This document shows positions 17,091 through 26,843 of a stretch of 33,029 bases of DNA, one piece after another (the first letter of the stretch is position 1; every line of letters begins with the position of its first letter). The position numbers were made by a program, and so were the translations under genes. Origin of the DNA: Rhodospirillaceae bacterium (lineage in GTDB: Bacteria > Pseudomonadota > Alphaproteobacteria > Rhodospirillales > Casp-alpha2); contig JAERTE010000054.1 of assembly GCA_016845145.1 (NCBI GenBank), forward strand, positions 1 through 33,029. The letters are read 5' to 3'. Under the pieces are notes generated by a model. That model saw only the letters and a program-made list of their open reading frames with translations. It was not told where the DNA came from and did not search any database.

Positions 17091-17119
17091 TTGAAACGCC
17101 CTAGAAAACTGTATATATG
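17091..17119 (+). promoter_or_regulatory. Putative promoter of the rimP-nusA-infB operon
   Basis: TTGAAA at 17091-17096 is followed by TATATA at 17112-17117 (15-bp spacer) or TATATG at 17114-17119 (17-bp spacer). Transcription would begin near 17125, right at the 5' hairpin described next. Confidence 0.5.
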
Positions 17120-17125
17120 AAGCGC

Positions 17126-17143
17126 GCGTCACTTAGGTGACGC
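17126..17143 (+). promoter_or_regulatory. Perfect 7-bp hairpin at the rimP transcript 5' end
   Basis: GCGTCAC at 17126-17132 pairs exactly with GTGACGC at 17137-17143 around TTAG. Its position immediately after the putative promoter suggests a 5' stem that could stabilise the operon mRNA. As DNA it is also an operator-like palindrome. Confidence 0.5.
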
Positions 17144-17179
17144 ACTCGTTAACTCCACGATGGACCTGGGATTTGATGA

Positions 17180-17203
17180 GGTGGGCGTTTCGCCCGCCTT
17201 TTT
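17180..17203 (+). terminator. Terminator-like hairpin in the rimP leader (attenuator)
   Basis: GGTGGGCG at 17180-17187 pairs with CGCCCGCC at 17191-17198 (one G-T pair) around TTT, and TTTTT follows at 17199-17203. This is a good intrinsic terminator placed before rimP, not after a gene. E. coli has a similar structure ahead of rimP-nusA, where NusA level feeds back on its own operon. The same kind of control is likely here, by analogy. Confidence 0.65.
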
Positions 17204-17225
17204 GTTTGTCCCCAGCTTGTTGTCG

Positions 17226-17270
17226 ATGTGGAGCTTGGAGGGAGCCTGGAGCCGGAGGGCAGAACCGTGA
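17226..17270 (+). other. Possible 14-codon leader peptide ending on the rimP start
   Basis: ATG 17226 opens a frame of 14 codons, M-W-S-L-E-G-A-W-S-R-R-A-E-P, and stops at TGA 17268-17270. The stop overlaps the rimP GTG as GTGA. The GGAGGG that serves rimP lies inside this frame. There is no strong ribosome site ahead of the ATG, so translation is uncertain. Confidence 0.3.
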
Positions 17271-17752
17271 GCGTCACGGATCGGATTGAAGAGATTATCG
17301 AGCCGACGATTAACGACCTTGGATTTGAGGTCGTCCGCGTGCACCTATCGGGCGGCCATAACCCGAAGCTGCAAGTCATGGCCGAGCCTTTGGGCGAGCA
17401 GGAAATGACGGTGGACGATTGCGCGAGTATCAGCCGCGCTGTATCGGCGCTGCTCGATGTGGAAGATCCGATCACCGAGGCCTATACCCTTGAGGTTTCG
17501 TCGCCGGGCCTCGATCGGCCCTTGGTCCGGTTGCAGCACTTTGAACGCTTTGCCGGATATGAGGCGCGGATTGAGATGGCCGTCGCCGTTGACGGGCAAA
17601 AACGGTTTCGCGGACGCCTTAGCGGCGTAGACGGGGACAATGTATTGATGAATGTGGATGGTGACGAAATGGCATTCCCGATTTCGGATATCCACCGGGC
17701 AAAACTGATGATGACCGACGAATTGTTGGCGCAAGCTGAAGGACGGAATTAG
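17267..17752 (+). CDS. rimP: Ribosome maturation factor RimP
   Basis: This cytoplasmic factor helps 30S subunit assembly. It has 161 residues from GTG 17267. The N-terminal domain (about 1-80) includes IEPTINDLGFEVVRVHLSG and TLEVSSPGLDRPL, the family signature. The C-terminal part (about 90-150) is an SH3-like barrel, with GRLSGVDGDNVLMNVDGDEMAFPISDIHRAKL. GTG 17267 has GGAGGG at 17254-17259, seven bases upstream. A longer reading from GTG 17228 adds 13 residues without family similarity. It heads the nusA-infB operon behind a terminator-like leader, and nusA starts two bases after its stop. Confidence 0.93.
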   Translation: MSVTDRIEEIIEPTINDLGFEVVRVHLSGGHNPKLQVMAEPLGEQEMTVDDCASISRAVSALLDVEDPITEAYTLEVSSPGLDRPLVRLQHFERFAGYEARIEMAVAVDGQKRFRGRLSGVDGDNVLMNVDGDEMAFPISDIHRAKLMMTDELLAQAEGRN

Positions 17753-17754
17753 AG

Positions 17755-19353
17755 ATGAATGAAGCTGCCATGAACACCGAGGCTCTGCACGCCAGACCCG
17801 AACTCCTGCAGGTGGCGGAGACCGTGGCCCGTGACAAGGGCATCGAGCGCGACGAGGTGCTGGAGGCCATGGAGCAGGCGATTCAAAAGGCCGGCCGTTC
17901 CAAGTACGGTCAGGAGCACGATATTCGCGCCCACATCGACCGTACCAGCGGCGCCATCTCCTTGGCCCGCTATACCGAGGTCGTGGCGATGCCCGAAGAG
18001 ATCGAAAACGAGATCATTCAAATCGATCTGCAAACGGCGATGAAAAAGAAAGAAGACGCTGTGGTCGGTGAGTTCTTGGTCGATCCCCTGCCGCCCATCG
18101 ATTTTGGCCGCATTGCGGCGCAGACCGCCAAGCAGGTTATTGTGCAAAAGGTCCGCGAAGCCGAACGGACACGCCAATACGATGAATATAAGGACCGCGT
18201 CGGCGAAATCGTCAATGGCTTGGTGAAGCGCATTGAATACGGCAACGTGATCGTTGATTTGGGCCGTGCCGAAGCGCTGCTCCGGCGCGATGAGTGCATC
18301 CCGCGCGAACACTTCAATAACGGCGACCGCGTGCGTGCCTACATCATGGATGTGCGTGAGGAAACCCGGGGGCCGCAGATCTTCCTGTCGCGGACCCATC
18401 CGCAGTTCATGGCCAAATTGTTTGCGCAAGAGGTGCCCGAGATTTATGACGGCATTATCGAAATCAAGGCCGTTGCCCGTGATCCGGGTTCGCGCGCCAA
18501 GATTGCCGTGTTGTCGCATGATTCCAGCCTCGACCCGGTGGGTCCGTGTATCGGCATGCGCGGCTCGCGTGTGCAGGCCGTGGTCGGCGAACTGCAAGGT
18601 GAGAAAATCGACATCATCCAGTGGTCGCCTGATTCCGCGTCGTTCATCGTCAACGGCCTGGCGCCGGCTGAAGTGGCCAAGGTGGTTCTCGATGAAGAAC
18701 GCAACAAAATCGAAGTCGTGGTGCCTGATGACCAGCTTTCGCTCGCCATCGGCCGGCGCGGCCAAAACGTGCGCTTGGCGTCGCAGCTTTCGGGCTGGGA
18801 TATCGATATCCTGACGGAAGCGGAAGAGTCCGAACGTCGCCAGCAAGAATTCCAGCGGCGCTCGCAAATGTTTGTCGATGCCTTGGATGTGGATGACGTC
18901 ATTGCGCATCTGCTGGTCACCGAAGGCTTCTCTTCGGTGGAAGAGGTTGCGTTTGTGCCAATTGACGACTTGCTGATCATTGAAGGCTTCGACGAGGATG
19001 TCGCCGAGGAACTGCGCGCCCGGGCGCGTAATTATCTTGAACGCCGTGACCAGGAGCTGACCGCACGCCGCGTCGAACTCGGTGTCGAGGATGATCTGGC
19101 CAATGTGGAAGGCGTGACGCCGTCGATGTTGGTGGTGCTCGGCGAAAACGATATCAAAAGCCGGGACGATCTGGCGGATTTGGCGACGGATGAACTGCAA
19201 GAGCTGTTCCCAACCGAACCGCTCAGCGATGATGCCGCAAACGCCGTGATCATGGCGGCCCGGGCGCATTGGTTCGAAGACGAAGAGCCGACCGCAGCCG
19301 AGGCAGCACCTGAGGAAACCGGGGAAGCCGCGCCTGACGGCGAGGCCGGCTAA
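17755..19353 (+). CDS. nusA: Transcription elongation/termination factor NusA
   Basis: This factor binds RNA polymerase and nascent RNA and affects pausing, termination and antitermination. It has 532 residues. The N-terminal polymerase-binding domain is about 14-140, the S1 domain about 148-205 ([21 protein letters not shown]), and the two KH domains about 230-365. Helix-hairpin-helix-like repeats follow (for example [20 protein letters not shown]), and the tail is acidic. ATG 17755 is used; ATG 17770 (codon 6) is also possible. It lies two bases after rimP. Self-control through the terminator in the rimP leader is plausible. Confidence 0.96.
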   Translation: MNEAAMNTEALHARPELLQVAETVARDKGIERDEVLEAMEQAIQKAGRSKYGQEHDIRAHIDRTSGAISLARYTEVVAMPEEIENEIIQIDLQTAMKKKEDAVVGEFLVDPLPPIDFGRIAAQTAKQVIVQKVREAERTRQYDEYKDRVGEIVNGLVKRIEYGNVIVDLGRAEALLRRDECIPREHFNNGDRVRAYIMDVREETRGPQIFLSRTHPQFMAKLFAQEVPEIYDGIIEIKAVARDPGSRAKIAVLSHDSSLDPVGPCIGMRGSRVQAVVGELQGEKIDIIQWSPDSASFIVNGLAPAEVAKVVLDEERNKIEVVVPDDQLSLAIGRRGQNVRLASQLSGWDIDILTEAEESERRQQEFQRRSQMFVDALDVDDVIAHLLVTEGFSSVEEVAFVPIDDLLIIEGFDEDVAEELRARARNYLERRDQELTARRVELGVEDDLANVEGVTPSMLVVLGENDIKSRDDLADLATDELQELFPTEPLSDDAANAVIMAARAHWFEDEEPTAAEAAPEETGEAAPDGEAG

Positions 19354-19372
19354 GGGGAAACGGACCGCAAAC

Positions 19373-19999
19373 ATGATGGCAGAGCAGGTTCTATTGTGCG
19401 AAGACCATGGCGCGGGCGAAACGTCCGAAAGCCACAGGACCTGTATTGCCAGCGGGCGTAAGCAACCCAAGGCCGCCATGGTGCGGTTTGTCATCGGCCC
19501 CGATGACAAGCCCGTACCCGACTTGGAAGAGAAGCTGCCGGGCCGGGGATTATGGTTGAGCGCTGAGCGTCATATGGTACATACGGCCTGCGATAAGAAC
19601 CTGTTTGCCAAGCGCGCGCGTTGCCGGGTGGATGTGGATGGCGAATTGCCAGCCAGACTGACTGACCTTTTGGCGCGGCGCTGCATTCGTTGGGTCGAGT
19701 TGGCGCGCCGGGCTGGACAGGCGGTTGGTGGTTTTGACGAAGTGCGCCGAAAGCTTGGTGCCAGCAAAGGCGGCGTTTTGTTGTCGGCGCGCGATGGCGC
19801 GTCCGATGGCCGAGAAAAACTGGCGCGGATAGCGGGCGGCCGACAGATTTCGGACGCGCTCAGCGCGACAGAATTGGGAGCCGCTTTCGGACGCGAGCGC
19901 GTGGTTCATGCGCTGGTGTCGGCGGGTGGTTTGAGCGACAATCTCAACCGTGACCTGATGCGGTTGAGCGGACTGCGCCAAGACGGTGTGGCGGCATAG
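19373..19999 (+). CDS. ylxR: YlxR/RnpM-type RNA-binding protein with C-terminal L7Ae-like domain
   Basis: This protein of 208 residues has two parts. The YlxR (DUF448) domain spans about 18-95, with the signature RTCIASGRK at 22-30, MVRFVIGPDDKPVPDL, and GRGLWLS. The second half, with ARRAGQAVGGFDEVRRKL and then GGVLLSARDGASDG, resembles an L7Ae/YlxQ-like RNA-binding fold. In Firmicutes these are two separate genes (ylxR, ylxQ) between nusA and infB; here they look fused, a common alphaproteobacterial form. YlxR of Bacillus binds RNase P (RnpM); the role here is inferred. ATG 19373 and ATG 19376 are adjacent possible starts. Confidence 0.88.
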   Translation: MMAEQVLLCEDHGAGETSESHRTCIASGRKQPKAAMVRFVIGPDDKPVPDLEEKLPGRGLWLSAERHMVHTACDKNLFAKRARCRVDVDGELPARLTDLLARRCIRWVELARRAGQAVGGFDEVRRKLGASKGGVLLSARDGASDGREKLARIAGGRQISDALSATELGAAFGRERVVHALVSAGGLSDNLNRDLMRLSGLRQDGVAA

Positions 20000-20079
20000 A
20001 ACATGAATGCTTTTGGGTGAAGAACGATAATAAATTGGCCTTTGAATTCGAATAGGGCCTGGAATTGGAACGGTATTCG

Positions 20080-22671
20080 ATGAGCGAGACCACGGAAGAA
20101 AGCAAGAAAAGCAAGCTGAGCCTTTCCAAGCCCGGCAAGCTGGAGCTGAAGAAAACTGTCGAGAGTGGGCAGGTGCGGCAAAACTTCTCGCACGGACGCT
20201 CGAAGATGGTGCAGGTCGAGCGCCGGACCAAGCGCACGTTCGCCCTCGATTCCGGCGGCAAGATGTCTGAAGTCAAGGGTGGCCCTAAAGCCTTGCTGGA
20301 AGCAGAGGTGGAGGAAGCCCCCGTCGAGGTTCCTGTTGTCGAGGAAGTTGCGCCGCCCGCGCCTGAGCCGCAAGAAGCACCGGCCCTGAACTTGACCGAG
20401 GAAGAGCGCGCCGCCCGAGATCGGGCACGCGCCGAAGCCGAACGCTTTGAGGCCGAACGCCGCGATCAGGCCGACCGCGAGTCGGCCATGCGCGAGAAGC
20501 GCCGCGAAGCCGAAGCGGCAGAAGAACAAGAGCAGCAGCGCGAGCAAGAAGAACAAGTCGCGGCTGAGAAAGCGGTTGAGACCAAAGAACAGGCCGCGCC
20601 GGAGCCGGTCAAGCCGCCCAAGCCGACTGAGAGCCCTGCCGATGCTGCGGCCAAGGCCCGCGATGCCCGCGCCCGTGCAGAGCTTGCCGAAGCCGACGAA
20701 GGCCGCGCGCGAGGCAAAAAAGCCGTCCGCGGTGAAAAACGGCCGAGCCCGTCTCCGCGAAAGGGCGGTGATCAGCGTCGCCGGTCCGGCAAATTGACCA
20801 TTTCCGAAGCTCTGGAAGAGCGCGAGGAGCGCCAAGCCAGTGTCGCGCGTTATCGCCGCAAACTCGAGCGCGAGCGCCAGAAAAGTCAGGAGATGCGGAC
20901 CGAAGGCCACCGGATCATTCGCGAGGTTGTCGTTCCCGAGGCCATCACCGTCCAGGAATTGGCCAACCGTATGGCCGAGCGCGCCGCCGACGTGATCAAG
21001 ACCCTGATGGGTATGGACGTGATGGTGACCGCGACCCAAACCATTGATCAGGACACCGCTGAACTGGTGGTTGAGGAATTCGGCCACAAGATCAAGCGTG
21101 TCTCCGAGGCTGATGTGGAAGACGGCCTGCGCGGCAGCGATGATGACGATGCCAATCTGCAGCCGCGCGCACCCGTGGTAACGGTCATGGGGCACGTTGA
21201 TCACGGCAAGACATCATTGCTTGACGCATTGCGGGCGACCGATGTGGCCGGCGGTGAGGCCGGTGGCATCACCCAGCACATCGGCGCTTATCAGGTTGAA
21301 CTCGGCACCGGTGAGAAAATTTCCTTCATCGACACGCCAGGCCACGCGGCCTTCACGGAAATGCGGGCCCGAGGTGCGCAAGTGACGGATATCGTCGTGC
21401 TGTGCGTCGCCGCCGACGACGGCATCATGCCGCAAACGATTGAGGCCATTCACCATGCCAAGGCGGCGGAAGTGCCGATCATCGTGGCCATCAACAAGAT
21501 GGACAAACCCGAAGCGGACGCCAATCGCGTGCGCACCGAATTGCTGCAGCACGACCTGCAGGTCGAGGAAGTGGGCGGTGACATTCTGTCCATCGAAGTT
21601 TCGGCCTTGAAGAAAACCAATCTTGATAAATTGGCGGAAGCCATCTTGCTGCAATCCGAATTGTTGGACCTGAAGGCCAACCCGACTCGCCCCGGCGAAG
21701 GCGTGGTTGTCGAGGCAAAAATGGAACAAGGCCGCGGCTCGGTGTCGACGGTGTTGGTGCAACGCGGCACACTCAGTGTTGGTGATATTTTTGTTGCCGG
21801 GTCCGAATGGGGCCGTGTGCGCGCCATGGTTGATGCGCATGGTGAGCAGATGAAGGATGCCGGCCCATCCATGCCTGTCGAGGTGCTCGGCCTGAACGGC
21901 ACGCCGGAAGCTGGCGACGAGGTTGTGGTCGTCGATAGCGAGGGCCGCGCGCGCGAAATTTGCGAATTCCGCTCCAGGCGCAAGCGTGACGCCAGCGCGG
22001 CGGTCACGGGCCGGGGTACGCTCGAGCAGATGTTCGAGAAAATCAAGGAAGGTGAGGCACAGTCACTGCCCATCGTGCTCAAGGGCGATGTGCACGGCTC
22101 GGTTGAGGCGATTATCAGTGCGCTGGCCAATATCTCCACCGACGAGGTTCGGGTGCAGGTTCTGCACTCCGCCGTCGGCGGCATCAACGAATCCGATGTC
22201 ACCCTGGCGCGTGCCTCCGGTGCGCCGATCGTGGCTTTCAATGTGCGCGCCAACCCGCAAGCACGTGACTTGGCCAAGCGCGACGGCGTCGATATCCGCT
22301 ACTACTCGATCATCTATAATCTGACCGACGATATGAAGAAAATGCTGTCGGGTATGCTGGCGCCGGAAATTCGCGAAACCTTCCTGGGCTATGCCGATGT
22401 GAAAGAGGTCTTCGCCGTCTCCAAGGTCGGCAAGGTGGCAGGTTGTTTGATCACCGAGGGCCAGGTGAAGCGCGGCTCGGCTGTGCGCCTGATCCGCGAC
22501 GATGTTGTCATCCACCAAGGCGAGCTGAGCCAGTTGAAACGCTTCAAGGATGACGTCAAGGAAGTGGTCTCCGGCACCGAATGCGGTATGGCCTTCGCCA
22601 ATTACCAAGACATTCAAGTCGGCGACCGGATCGAATGTTTCGATGTGGAGGAAGTGGCGCGCGAGCTTTAA
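20080..22671 (+). CDS. infB: Translation initiation factor IF-2
   Basis: This GTPase brings initiator tRNA to the 30S subunit and promotes subunit joining. It has 863 residues. The N-terminal region begins with a short conserved segment ([20 protein letters not shown]), then a long Glu/Ala/Arg-rich, probably coiled and disordered stretch (about 90-250). The G domain follows, with GHVDHGKT at 371-378, DTPGHAAF and NKMD. Domains II, III and IV complete the protein. ATG 20080 (M-S-E-T-T) is chosen; the frame extends five codons to a TTG at 20065, which is less likely. It lies 80 bp after ylxR. Confidence 0.97.
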   Translation: MSETTEESKKSKLSLSKPGKLELKKTVESGQVRQNFSHGRSKMVQVERRTKRTFALDSGGKMSEVKGGPKALLEAEVEEAPVEVPVVEEVAPPAPEPQEAPALNLTEEERAARDRARAEAERFEAERRDQADRESAMREKRREAEAAEEQEQQREQEEQVAAEKAVETKEQAAPEPVKPPKPTESPADAAAKARDARARAELAEADEGRARGKKAVRGEKRPSPSPRKGGDQRRRSGKLTISEALEEREERQASVARYRRKLERERQKSQEMRTEGHRIIREVVVPEAITVQELANRMAERAADVIKTLMGMDVMVTATQTIDQDTAELVVEEFGHKIKRVSEADVEDGLRGSDDDDANLQPRAPVVTVMGHVDHGKTSLLDALRATDVAGGEAGGITQHIGAYQVELGTGEKISFIDTPGHAAFTEMRARGAQVTDIVVLCVAADDGIMPQTIEAIHHAKAAEVPIIVAINKMDKPEADANRVRTELLQHDLQVEEVGGDILSIEVSALKKTNLDKLAEAILLQSELLDLKANPTRPGEGVVVEAKMEQGRGSVSTVLVQRGTLSVGDIFVAGSEWGRVRAMVDAHGEQMKDAGPSMPVEVLGLNGTPEAGDEVVVVDSEGRAREICEFRSRRKRDASAAVTGRGTLEQMFEKIKEGEAQSLPIVLKGDVHGSVEAIISALANISTDEVRVQVLHSAVGGINESDVTLARASGAPIVAFNVRANPQARDLAKRDGVDIRYYSIIYNLTDDMKKMLSGMLAPEIRETFLGYADVKEVFAVSKVGKVAGCLITEGQVKRGSAVRLIRDDVVIHQGELSQLKRFKDDVKEVVSGTECGMAFANYQDIQVGDRIECFDVEEVAREL

Positions 22672-22715
22672 TTCGCGCCGATTTTCCCCATCTGGGAAAC
22701 CAACTGGAGCTATAG

Positions 22716-23150
22716 ATGAGCAAGGGCCAAGCGAAAGCGCCCAGTCAACGCCAATTGAAAGTTGGCGAGGAAATCCGCCATGCGTTGGCGTGGTTATTGG
22801 AGCGTGGCGAGGTGCACGACCCGGCCGTGGCGGCAACACAACTGACCGTGACCGAGGTTTCCGTCAGCCCGGACTTGAAAAATGCGACGGCTTATGTGGT
22901 GCCGCTTGGCGGCGCCACCAGCGAACTGGACGACACCTTGAAGGGCTTACATCGCGCCGGGCCTTATTTACGCCGACGCATTGCTGAACGTGTGCGGCTG
23001 CGTCATACGCCGCGACTGAGTTTTGCCGCCGATACGTCATTTGAGAACGCCGGACACATCGACGAATTGCTGCATAGGCCCGAAGTCGCCCGAGACCTGG
23101 ACCACGACGCAAAGCCCGATAGCGCATCCGAGGCTGATGATGGCGCGTAA
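22716..23150 (+). CDS. rbfA: Ribosome-binding factor A
   Basis: This 30S assembly factor binds the 16S rRNA 5' helix region and acts in late maturation and cold adaptation. It has 144 residues with a KH-type fold: RQLKVGEEIRHALAWLLERGEV, LTVTEVSVSPDLKNATAYVVPLG, and LRRRIAERVRLRHTPRLSFAADTSFENAGHIDELL. TGGAG at 22705-22709 is six bases before ATG 22716. The tail (about 125-144) is acidic and variable. Its 3' end overlaps the truB start by 11 bp, which suggests coupled translation. Confidence 0.95.
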   Translation: MSKGQAKAPSQRQLKVGEEIRHALAWLLERGEVHDPAVAATQLTVTEVSVSPDLKNATAYVVPLGGATSELDDTLKGLHRAGPYLRRRIAERVRLRHTPRLSFAADTSFENAGHIDELLHRPEVARDLDHDAKPDSASEADDGA

Positions 23151-24066
23151 GCGCAAGGGCCTGCCCATCCACGGCTGGTTCAATATTGATAAGCCTGCGG
23201 GCCTGAGCTCCAGCGACGTCGTCAGCCGTGTGCGAAGATATACGGGCGCTGCCAAGGCGGGCCATGGCGGCACGTTGGACCCATTGGCCACGGGTGTGCT
23301 GCCGGTGGCGCTCGGCGAGGCGACGAAAACTGTGTCTTACGCCATGGACGGCCTCAAGACTTATCGCTTCGAGGTGCGGTGGGGTATCGCCACCACTACA
23401 GACGATACCGAAGGCGAGATGCTTGAAGAACATGCGGCGCGGCCCGGGCGCGAAGCCATCGAAGCCGCGCTGCCCAATTTCACCGGCGATATCGAGCAGG
23501 TGCCGCCGGTCTATTCGGCCATTAAAGTGAATGGCCGCAGGGCCTACGACTTGGCGCGCCGTGACGAAGAGGTCGAGCTGGCGCCGCGCCAGGTCCATAT
23601 CGAGCGGCTATCGTTGGTCGAGGTCTGCGACGTGAACCGCGCGGTGTTGGAAATGACATCCGGAAAAGGCGTTTATGTGCGGTCTTTGGCCCGCGATTTG
23701 GCCCGTGCGCTCGATACTGTCGGGCACGTTGCCTGGCTGCGCCGTACCGCCGTTGCCGGCTTTCACGAATCGGATGCAATTTCGCTGGATATATTGGAAG
23801 CGCTCGGGCATAGTGCCGCCGCTTCGGACATCTTGCTGCCCGTTGAGACCGTGCTGGACGACATCCCGGCACTGGCCCTGACCCAGCAAGAGGCCAACAG
23901 GCTCCGACATGGACAAGGCGTTGCCGTCTTGCCTGTGGCCAGCCGGTCCCCTTTCAAGGACATCAGCCAAGGTGACACGGTTGTCGCCATGGCGGAGGGC
24001 AAGCTGGTTGCGTTGGCCAAAATCGCCGGCGGAGAAATCCGACCGGTACGTGTAATGAACTATTAG
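23140..24066 (+). CDS. truB: tRNA pseudouridine(55) synthase
   Basis: This enzyme isomerises U55 in the T-loop of tRNAs. It has 308 residues from ATG 23140. [22 protein letters not shown] opens the catalytic domain. The catalytic Asp is D47 in [20 protein letters not shown]. Later family motifs include [19 protein letters not shown] and GTYVR-like [16 protein letters not shown] at 23130-23133 lies six bases before ATG 23140; the ATG at 23137 is too close to it. The start lies inside the end of rbfA. Confidence 0.95.
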   Translation: MARKRKGLPIHGWFNIDKPAGLSSSDVVSRVRRYTGAAKAGHGGTLDPLATGVLPVALGEATKTVSYAMDGLKTYRFEVRWGIATTTDDTEGEMLEEHAARPGREAIEAALPNFTGDIEQVPPVYSAIKVNGRRAYDLARRDEEVELAPRQVHIERLSLVEVCDVNRAVLEMTSGKGVYVRSLARDLARALDTVGHVAWLRRTAVAGFHESDAISLDILEALGHSAAASDILLPVETVLDDIPALALTQQEANRLRHGQGVAVLPVASRSPFKDISQGDTVVAMAEGKLVALAKIAGGEIRPVRVMNY

Positions 24067-24082
24067 ATTTAAGGAGAACACG

Positions 24083-24352
24083 ATGTCGATTACCGCTGAA
24101 CGCAAGCAAGAGCTTGTGAAGGAATACGCGAAAGCAGATGGGGACACCGGGTCACCGGAGGTCCAGGTGGCGATCCTGACAGAACGGATCACTAATCTCA
24201 CCGAACATTTGAAGACCCACAAGAAGGATTTTCACTCCCGTCGCGGGCTGCTGATGATGGTCGGCCAACGCCGCCGCCTTCTTGACTATGTGAAGCGCAA
24301 AGACACCGGTCGTTACGATGACCTGATCAAGCGATTGGGCCTGCGGCGCTAA
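24083..24352 (+). CDS. rpsO: 30S ribosomal protein S15
   Basis: This primary 16S rRNA-binding protein of the small subunit has 89 residues, the standard length. The sequence [64 protein letters not shown] and the end LIKRLGLRR are characteristic. AAGGAG at 24071-24076 sits six bases before ATG 24083, a strong site fitting high expression. It lies 16 bp after truB and before pnp, the usual order. Confidence 0.98.
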   Translation: MSITAERKQELVKEYAKADGDTGSPEVQVAILTERITNLTEHLKTHKKDFHSRRGLLMMVGQRRRLLDYVKRKDTGRYDDLIKRLGLRR

Positions 24353-24361
24353 TTTTGCGTG

Positions 24362-24389
24362 CCGGCGCGCCGATGAGCGGCGGCGCCGG
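24362..24389 (+). promoter_or_regulatory. GC-rich stem after rpsO
   Basis: CCGGCGC at 24362-24368 can pair with GCGCCGG at 24383-24389, extended by near-complementary inner bases. It starts 9 bp after the rpsO stop and is followed by only three T, so it is at best a weak terminator. It may mark the 3' end of processed rpsO mRNA. Confidence 0.45.
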
Positions 24390-24421
24390 TTTGGGGAGTC
24401 CCGAAAGGTTCGGGGCCCCTT

Positions 24422-24446
24422 GCGGTATACGGAGGCCGTATACCGC
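24422..24446 (+). promoter_or_regulatory. Perfect 11-bp hairpin in the pnp leader
   Basis: GCGGTATACGG at 24422-24432 pairs exactly with CCGTATACCGC at 24436-24446 around AGG. It lies 67 bp before the pnp ATG. In E. coli the pnp leader forms a stem cut by RNase III, after which PNPase represses its own synthesis. The position here fits the same role, by analogy only. Confidence 0.6.
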
Positions 24447-24513
24447 CTGACGGCCATTGGTGCCGAAATCATGAAAATGGTGCCCTGGCCACGTACGAGA
24501 GGAAGATAGACGT

Positions 24514-26661
24514 ATGTTTCAAGAATATCGTAAGGAAATTGAATGGGGAGGACGCCCGCTCGTCCTGGAGACGGGCAAGGTCGCCCGCCAAGCCGATGGT
24601 GCTGTGATCGTGACCTATGGCGACACCACGGTGCTGTGCACGGTGGTTGGCGAGAAATCGCCCCGGCCGGGTCTCGATTTTTTCCCGCTGAGCGTTCACT
24701 ACCAAGAGCGTGCCTACGCCGCCGGCAAAATCCCCGGTGGCTTTTTCAAGCGTGAAGCACGCCCCAGTGAGAAAGAAACCCTGACATCCCGCCTGATCGA
24801 CCGGCCCATCCGTCCGCTGTTCGTGAAGGGCTTCAAGAACGAAACCCAGGTGATCCTGACCGTGCTGTCGCACGACCTGGAGAACGACCCGGATATTCCG
24901 GCGCTGATTGGCGCGTCTGCCGCGCTGACCATCTCGGGTCTGCCGTTCTTGGGTCCGATCGGCGGATGCCGTGTTGGTTACATCGACGGCGAATACGTGC
25001 TCAACCCGCAGCTTGACGAAATGCCGAACACGGACCTTGATCTGGTCGTTGCGGGTACGCGCGATGGCGTGCTGATGGTCGAGTCGGAAGCGTCCGAGCT
25101 TTCCGAAGATATCATGTTGGGCGCCGTTGCTTTCGGGCACAAGGAATTCCAGCCGATTATCGACGCGATTATCGAACTGGCGCAAGCTTGTGCCAAAGAG
25201 CCGATGGAATTGCCGTCGGCGCCCGAGGGCAAGGATGCATTGGTTGCCAAGGTGCGTGAATTGGCGGAAGACGGCTTGCGCGACGCGTACACCGAAACCA
25301 TCAAGCTGACCCGCCAAGACAAGGTCTCCGCCGTTAAGGCGCACGTGAAAGAGGCCCTCGAAGGCGACGACACCCAGGACCAGGAGTTGGTCGGTGCCGT
25401 GCTCGGCGACATCTTCAAGTCGGTTGAGCAAGACATCGTCCGGCGTGGCATCATCGATACCAAACAGCGTATCGATGGCCGCACCACATCCGATGTCCGT
25501 CCGATCGCTGTGGAAGTGGGCGTTCTGCCCCGCACCCACGGCTCGGCGCTGTTCACGCGCGGTGAAACACAGGCGTTGGTGACCGCCACGCTGGGCACCG
25601 GCCAGGATGAGCAGATCATCGACGGCCTGGCCGAGGACTACCGCCAGCACTTCCTGCTGCACTACAACTTCCCGCCCTATTCGGTCGGTGAAGCGGGCCG
25701 TGTCGGCTTTACGGGTCGGCGCGAAGTCGGCCACGGTAAGCTGGCCTGGCGGGCCGTGCATCCGTTGATGCCGTCGAAGGTGGATTTCCCCTACACCGTG
25801 CGTGTGGTCTCGGAAATCACCGAATCCAACGGCTCGTCCTCGATGGCGTCGGTTTGCGGCTCCTCGCTGGCGATGATGGATGCCGGTGTGCCGCTGACCA
25901 AGCCGGTGGCGGGCATCGCTATGGGCCTGATCAAGGAAGATGACGGTTATGCCGTATTGTCCGATATCCTGGGTGACGAAGATCACCTGGGCGATATGGA
26001 CTTCAAGGTCGCCGGCAGCGCCGACGGCATCACGTCCCTGCAGATGGACATCAAGATCACCTCGATCACTGAGGAGATCATGCGTGTCGCTCTCGACCAG
26101 GCTCGTGACGGCCGCTTGCACATCCTCGATGAAATGGCCAAGGGCCTGACCAAATCCCGCGAAGGGGTGAGTGCGCATGCACCGCGCATTGAGACCCTCG
26201 TCATCAACAAAGACAAGATCCGCGACGTCATCGGGCCGGGTGGCAAGATGATCCGTGAAATCTGCGAAACCACCGGCGCCAAGATCGACATCGATGATGA
26301 CGGCACGGTCAAAGTGGCGGCGGTTGACGAGAGCGCCATGCGCGCAGCGATCGAGTGGATTGAAGGCCTGACCGAAGAGCCGGTGGTCAACAAGATCTAC
26401 ACCGGCAAGGTGGTGAAGGTCGTTGATTTCGGCGCGTTCGTGAACTTCATGGGCAATAAGGACGGCCTGGTCCACATCTCCGAACTGAAACCGGAACGCG
26501 TTGGCAAGGTTACCGACGTGGTCAATGAAGGCGAAGAGGTCAAGGTCAAGCTCATCGGTATTGATGATCGCGGCAAGGTTAAGCTGTCGATGAAGGTCGT
26601 TGATCAGGAAACGGGTGCGGACATCACCGACGAAGTGAAGTCCAAAGGCCGGCGTGACTGA
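24514..26661 (+). CDS. pnp: Polyribonucleotide nucleotidyltransferase (PNPase)
   Basis: This phosphate-dependent 3'-5' exoribonuclease takes part in mRNA turnover and acts in the degradosome. It has 715 residues, the typical length. Two RNase PH domains (about 10-220 and 310-540) flank a helical linker; the second includes [17 protein letters not shown] and [15 protein letters not shown]. The KH domain is near 555-615 ([21 protein letters not shown]) and the S1 domain near 625-695 ([26 protein letters not shown]). The tail is basic. A 161-bp leader with stable stems separates it from rpsO, and a strong terminator follows. Confidence 0.97.
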   Translation: MFQEYRKEIEWGGRPLVLETGKVARQADGAVIVTYGDTTVLCTVVGEKSPRPGLDFFPLSVHYQERAYAAGKIPGGFFKREARPSEKETLTSRLIDRPIRPLFVKGFKNETQVILTVLSHDLENDPDIPALIGASAALTISGLPFLGPIGGCRVGYIDGEYVLNPQLDEMPNTDLDLVVAGTRDGVLMVESEASELSEDIMLGAVAFGHKEFQPIIDAIIELAQACAKEPMELPSAPEGKDALVAKVRELAEDGLRDAYTETIKLTRQDKVSAVKAHVKEALEGDDTQDQELVGAVLGDIFKSVEQDIVRRGIIDTKQRIDGRTTSDVRPIAVEVGVLPRTHGSALFTRGETQALVTATLGTGQDEQIIDGLAEDYRQHFLLHYNFPPYSVGEAGRVGFTGRREVGHGKLAWRAVHPLMPSKVDFPYTVRVVSEITESNGSSSMASVCGSSLAMMDAGVPLTKPVAGIAMGLIKEDDGYAVLSDILGDEDHLGDMDFKVAGSADGITSLQMDIKITSITEEIMRVALDQARDGRLHILDEMAKGLTKSREGVSAHAPRIETLVINKDKIRDVIGPGGKMIREICETTGAKIDIDDDGTVKVAAVDESAMRAAIEWIEGLTEEPVVNKIYTGKVVKVVDFGAFVNFMGNKDGLVHISELKPERVGKVTDVVNEGEEVKVKLIGIDDRGKVKLSMKVVDQETGADITDEVKSKGRRD

Positions 26662-26708
26662 GCCTAGATTTTAGTGGCTCCAGACCCGAGAGGGTCCTGA
26701 AAAATATG

Positions 26709-26743
26709 TCGGCGGCGCTTTCTTGGGCGCCGCCGATTTTTTT
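26709..26743 (+). terminator. Intrinsic terminator of pnp and the operon
   Basis: TCGGCGGCGC at 26709-26718 pairs perfectly with GCGCCGCCGA at 26727-26736 around an eight-base loop, and seven T follow at 26737-26743. A smaller stem, GACCC/GGGTC, lies just before it near 26685-26698. This closes the rimP-to-pnp block. Confidence 0.9.
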
Positions 26744-26843
26744 AAGTCGGCTATGTTAACCGGCGTTCCGCTAGGTTATAAATGGCCTTATCGTAGTTGC
26801 GTAAAAGGCGTCGCGACGTTGTTGGGTTAGGAAGGCGAGCGGA

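Noticed and set aside
17228..17266. N-terminal extension of RimP from GTG 17228
   Set aside because: The 13 extra residues are not family-like, and GTG 17267 has the better ribosome site.
17042..17266. A tRNA gene ahead of rimP, as metY in E. coli
   Set aside because: No T-loop GTTCGA-type sequence with acceptor pairing was found; only the hairpin and terminator are present.
17749..19509. A 586-codon open frame on the - strand opposite nusA
   Set aside because: Shadow of nusA; rich in His, Arg and Phe in a pattern typical of antisense reading, with no domain match.
19906..21204. A 432-codon - strand frame opposite the 5' part of infB
   Set aside because: Shadow of the Glu/Ala/Arg-rich IF-2 N-terminus, which read backwards gives Leu/Phe/Arg runs that look hydrophobic but are not a gene.
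24469..26475. A 668-codon open frame on the - strand opposite pnp
   Set aside because: It is a shadow of the pnp codon bias. The + strand protein is complete PNPase, and the antisense product has no recognisable domain or ribosome site.
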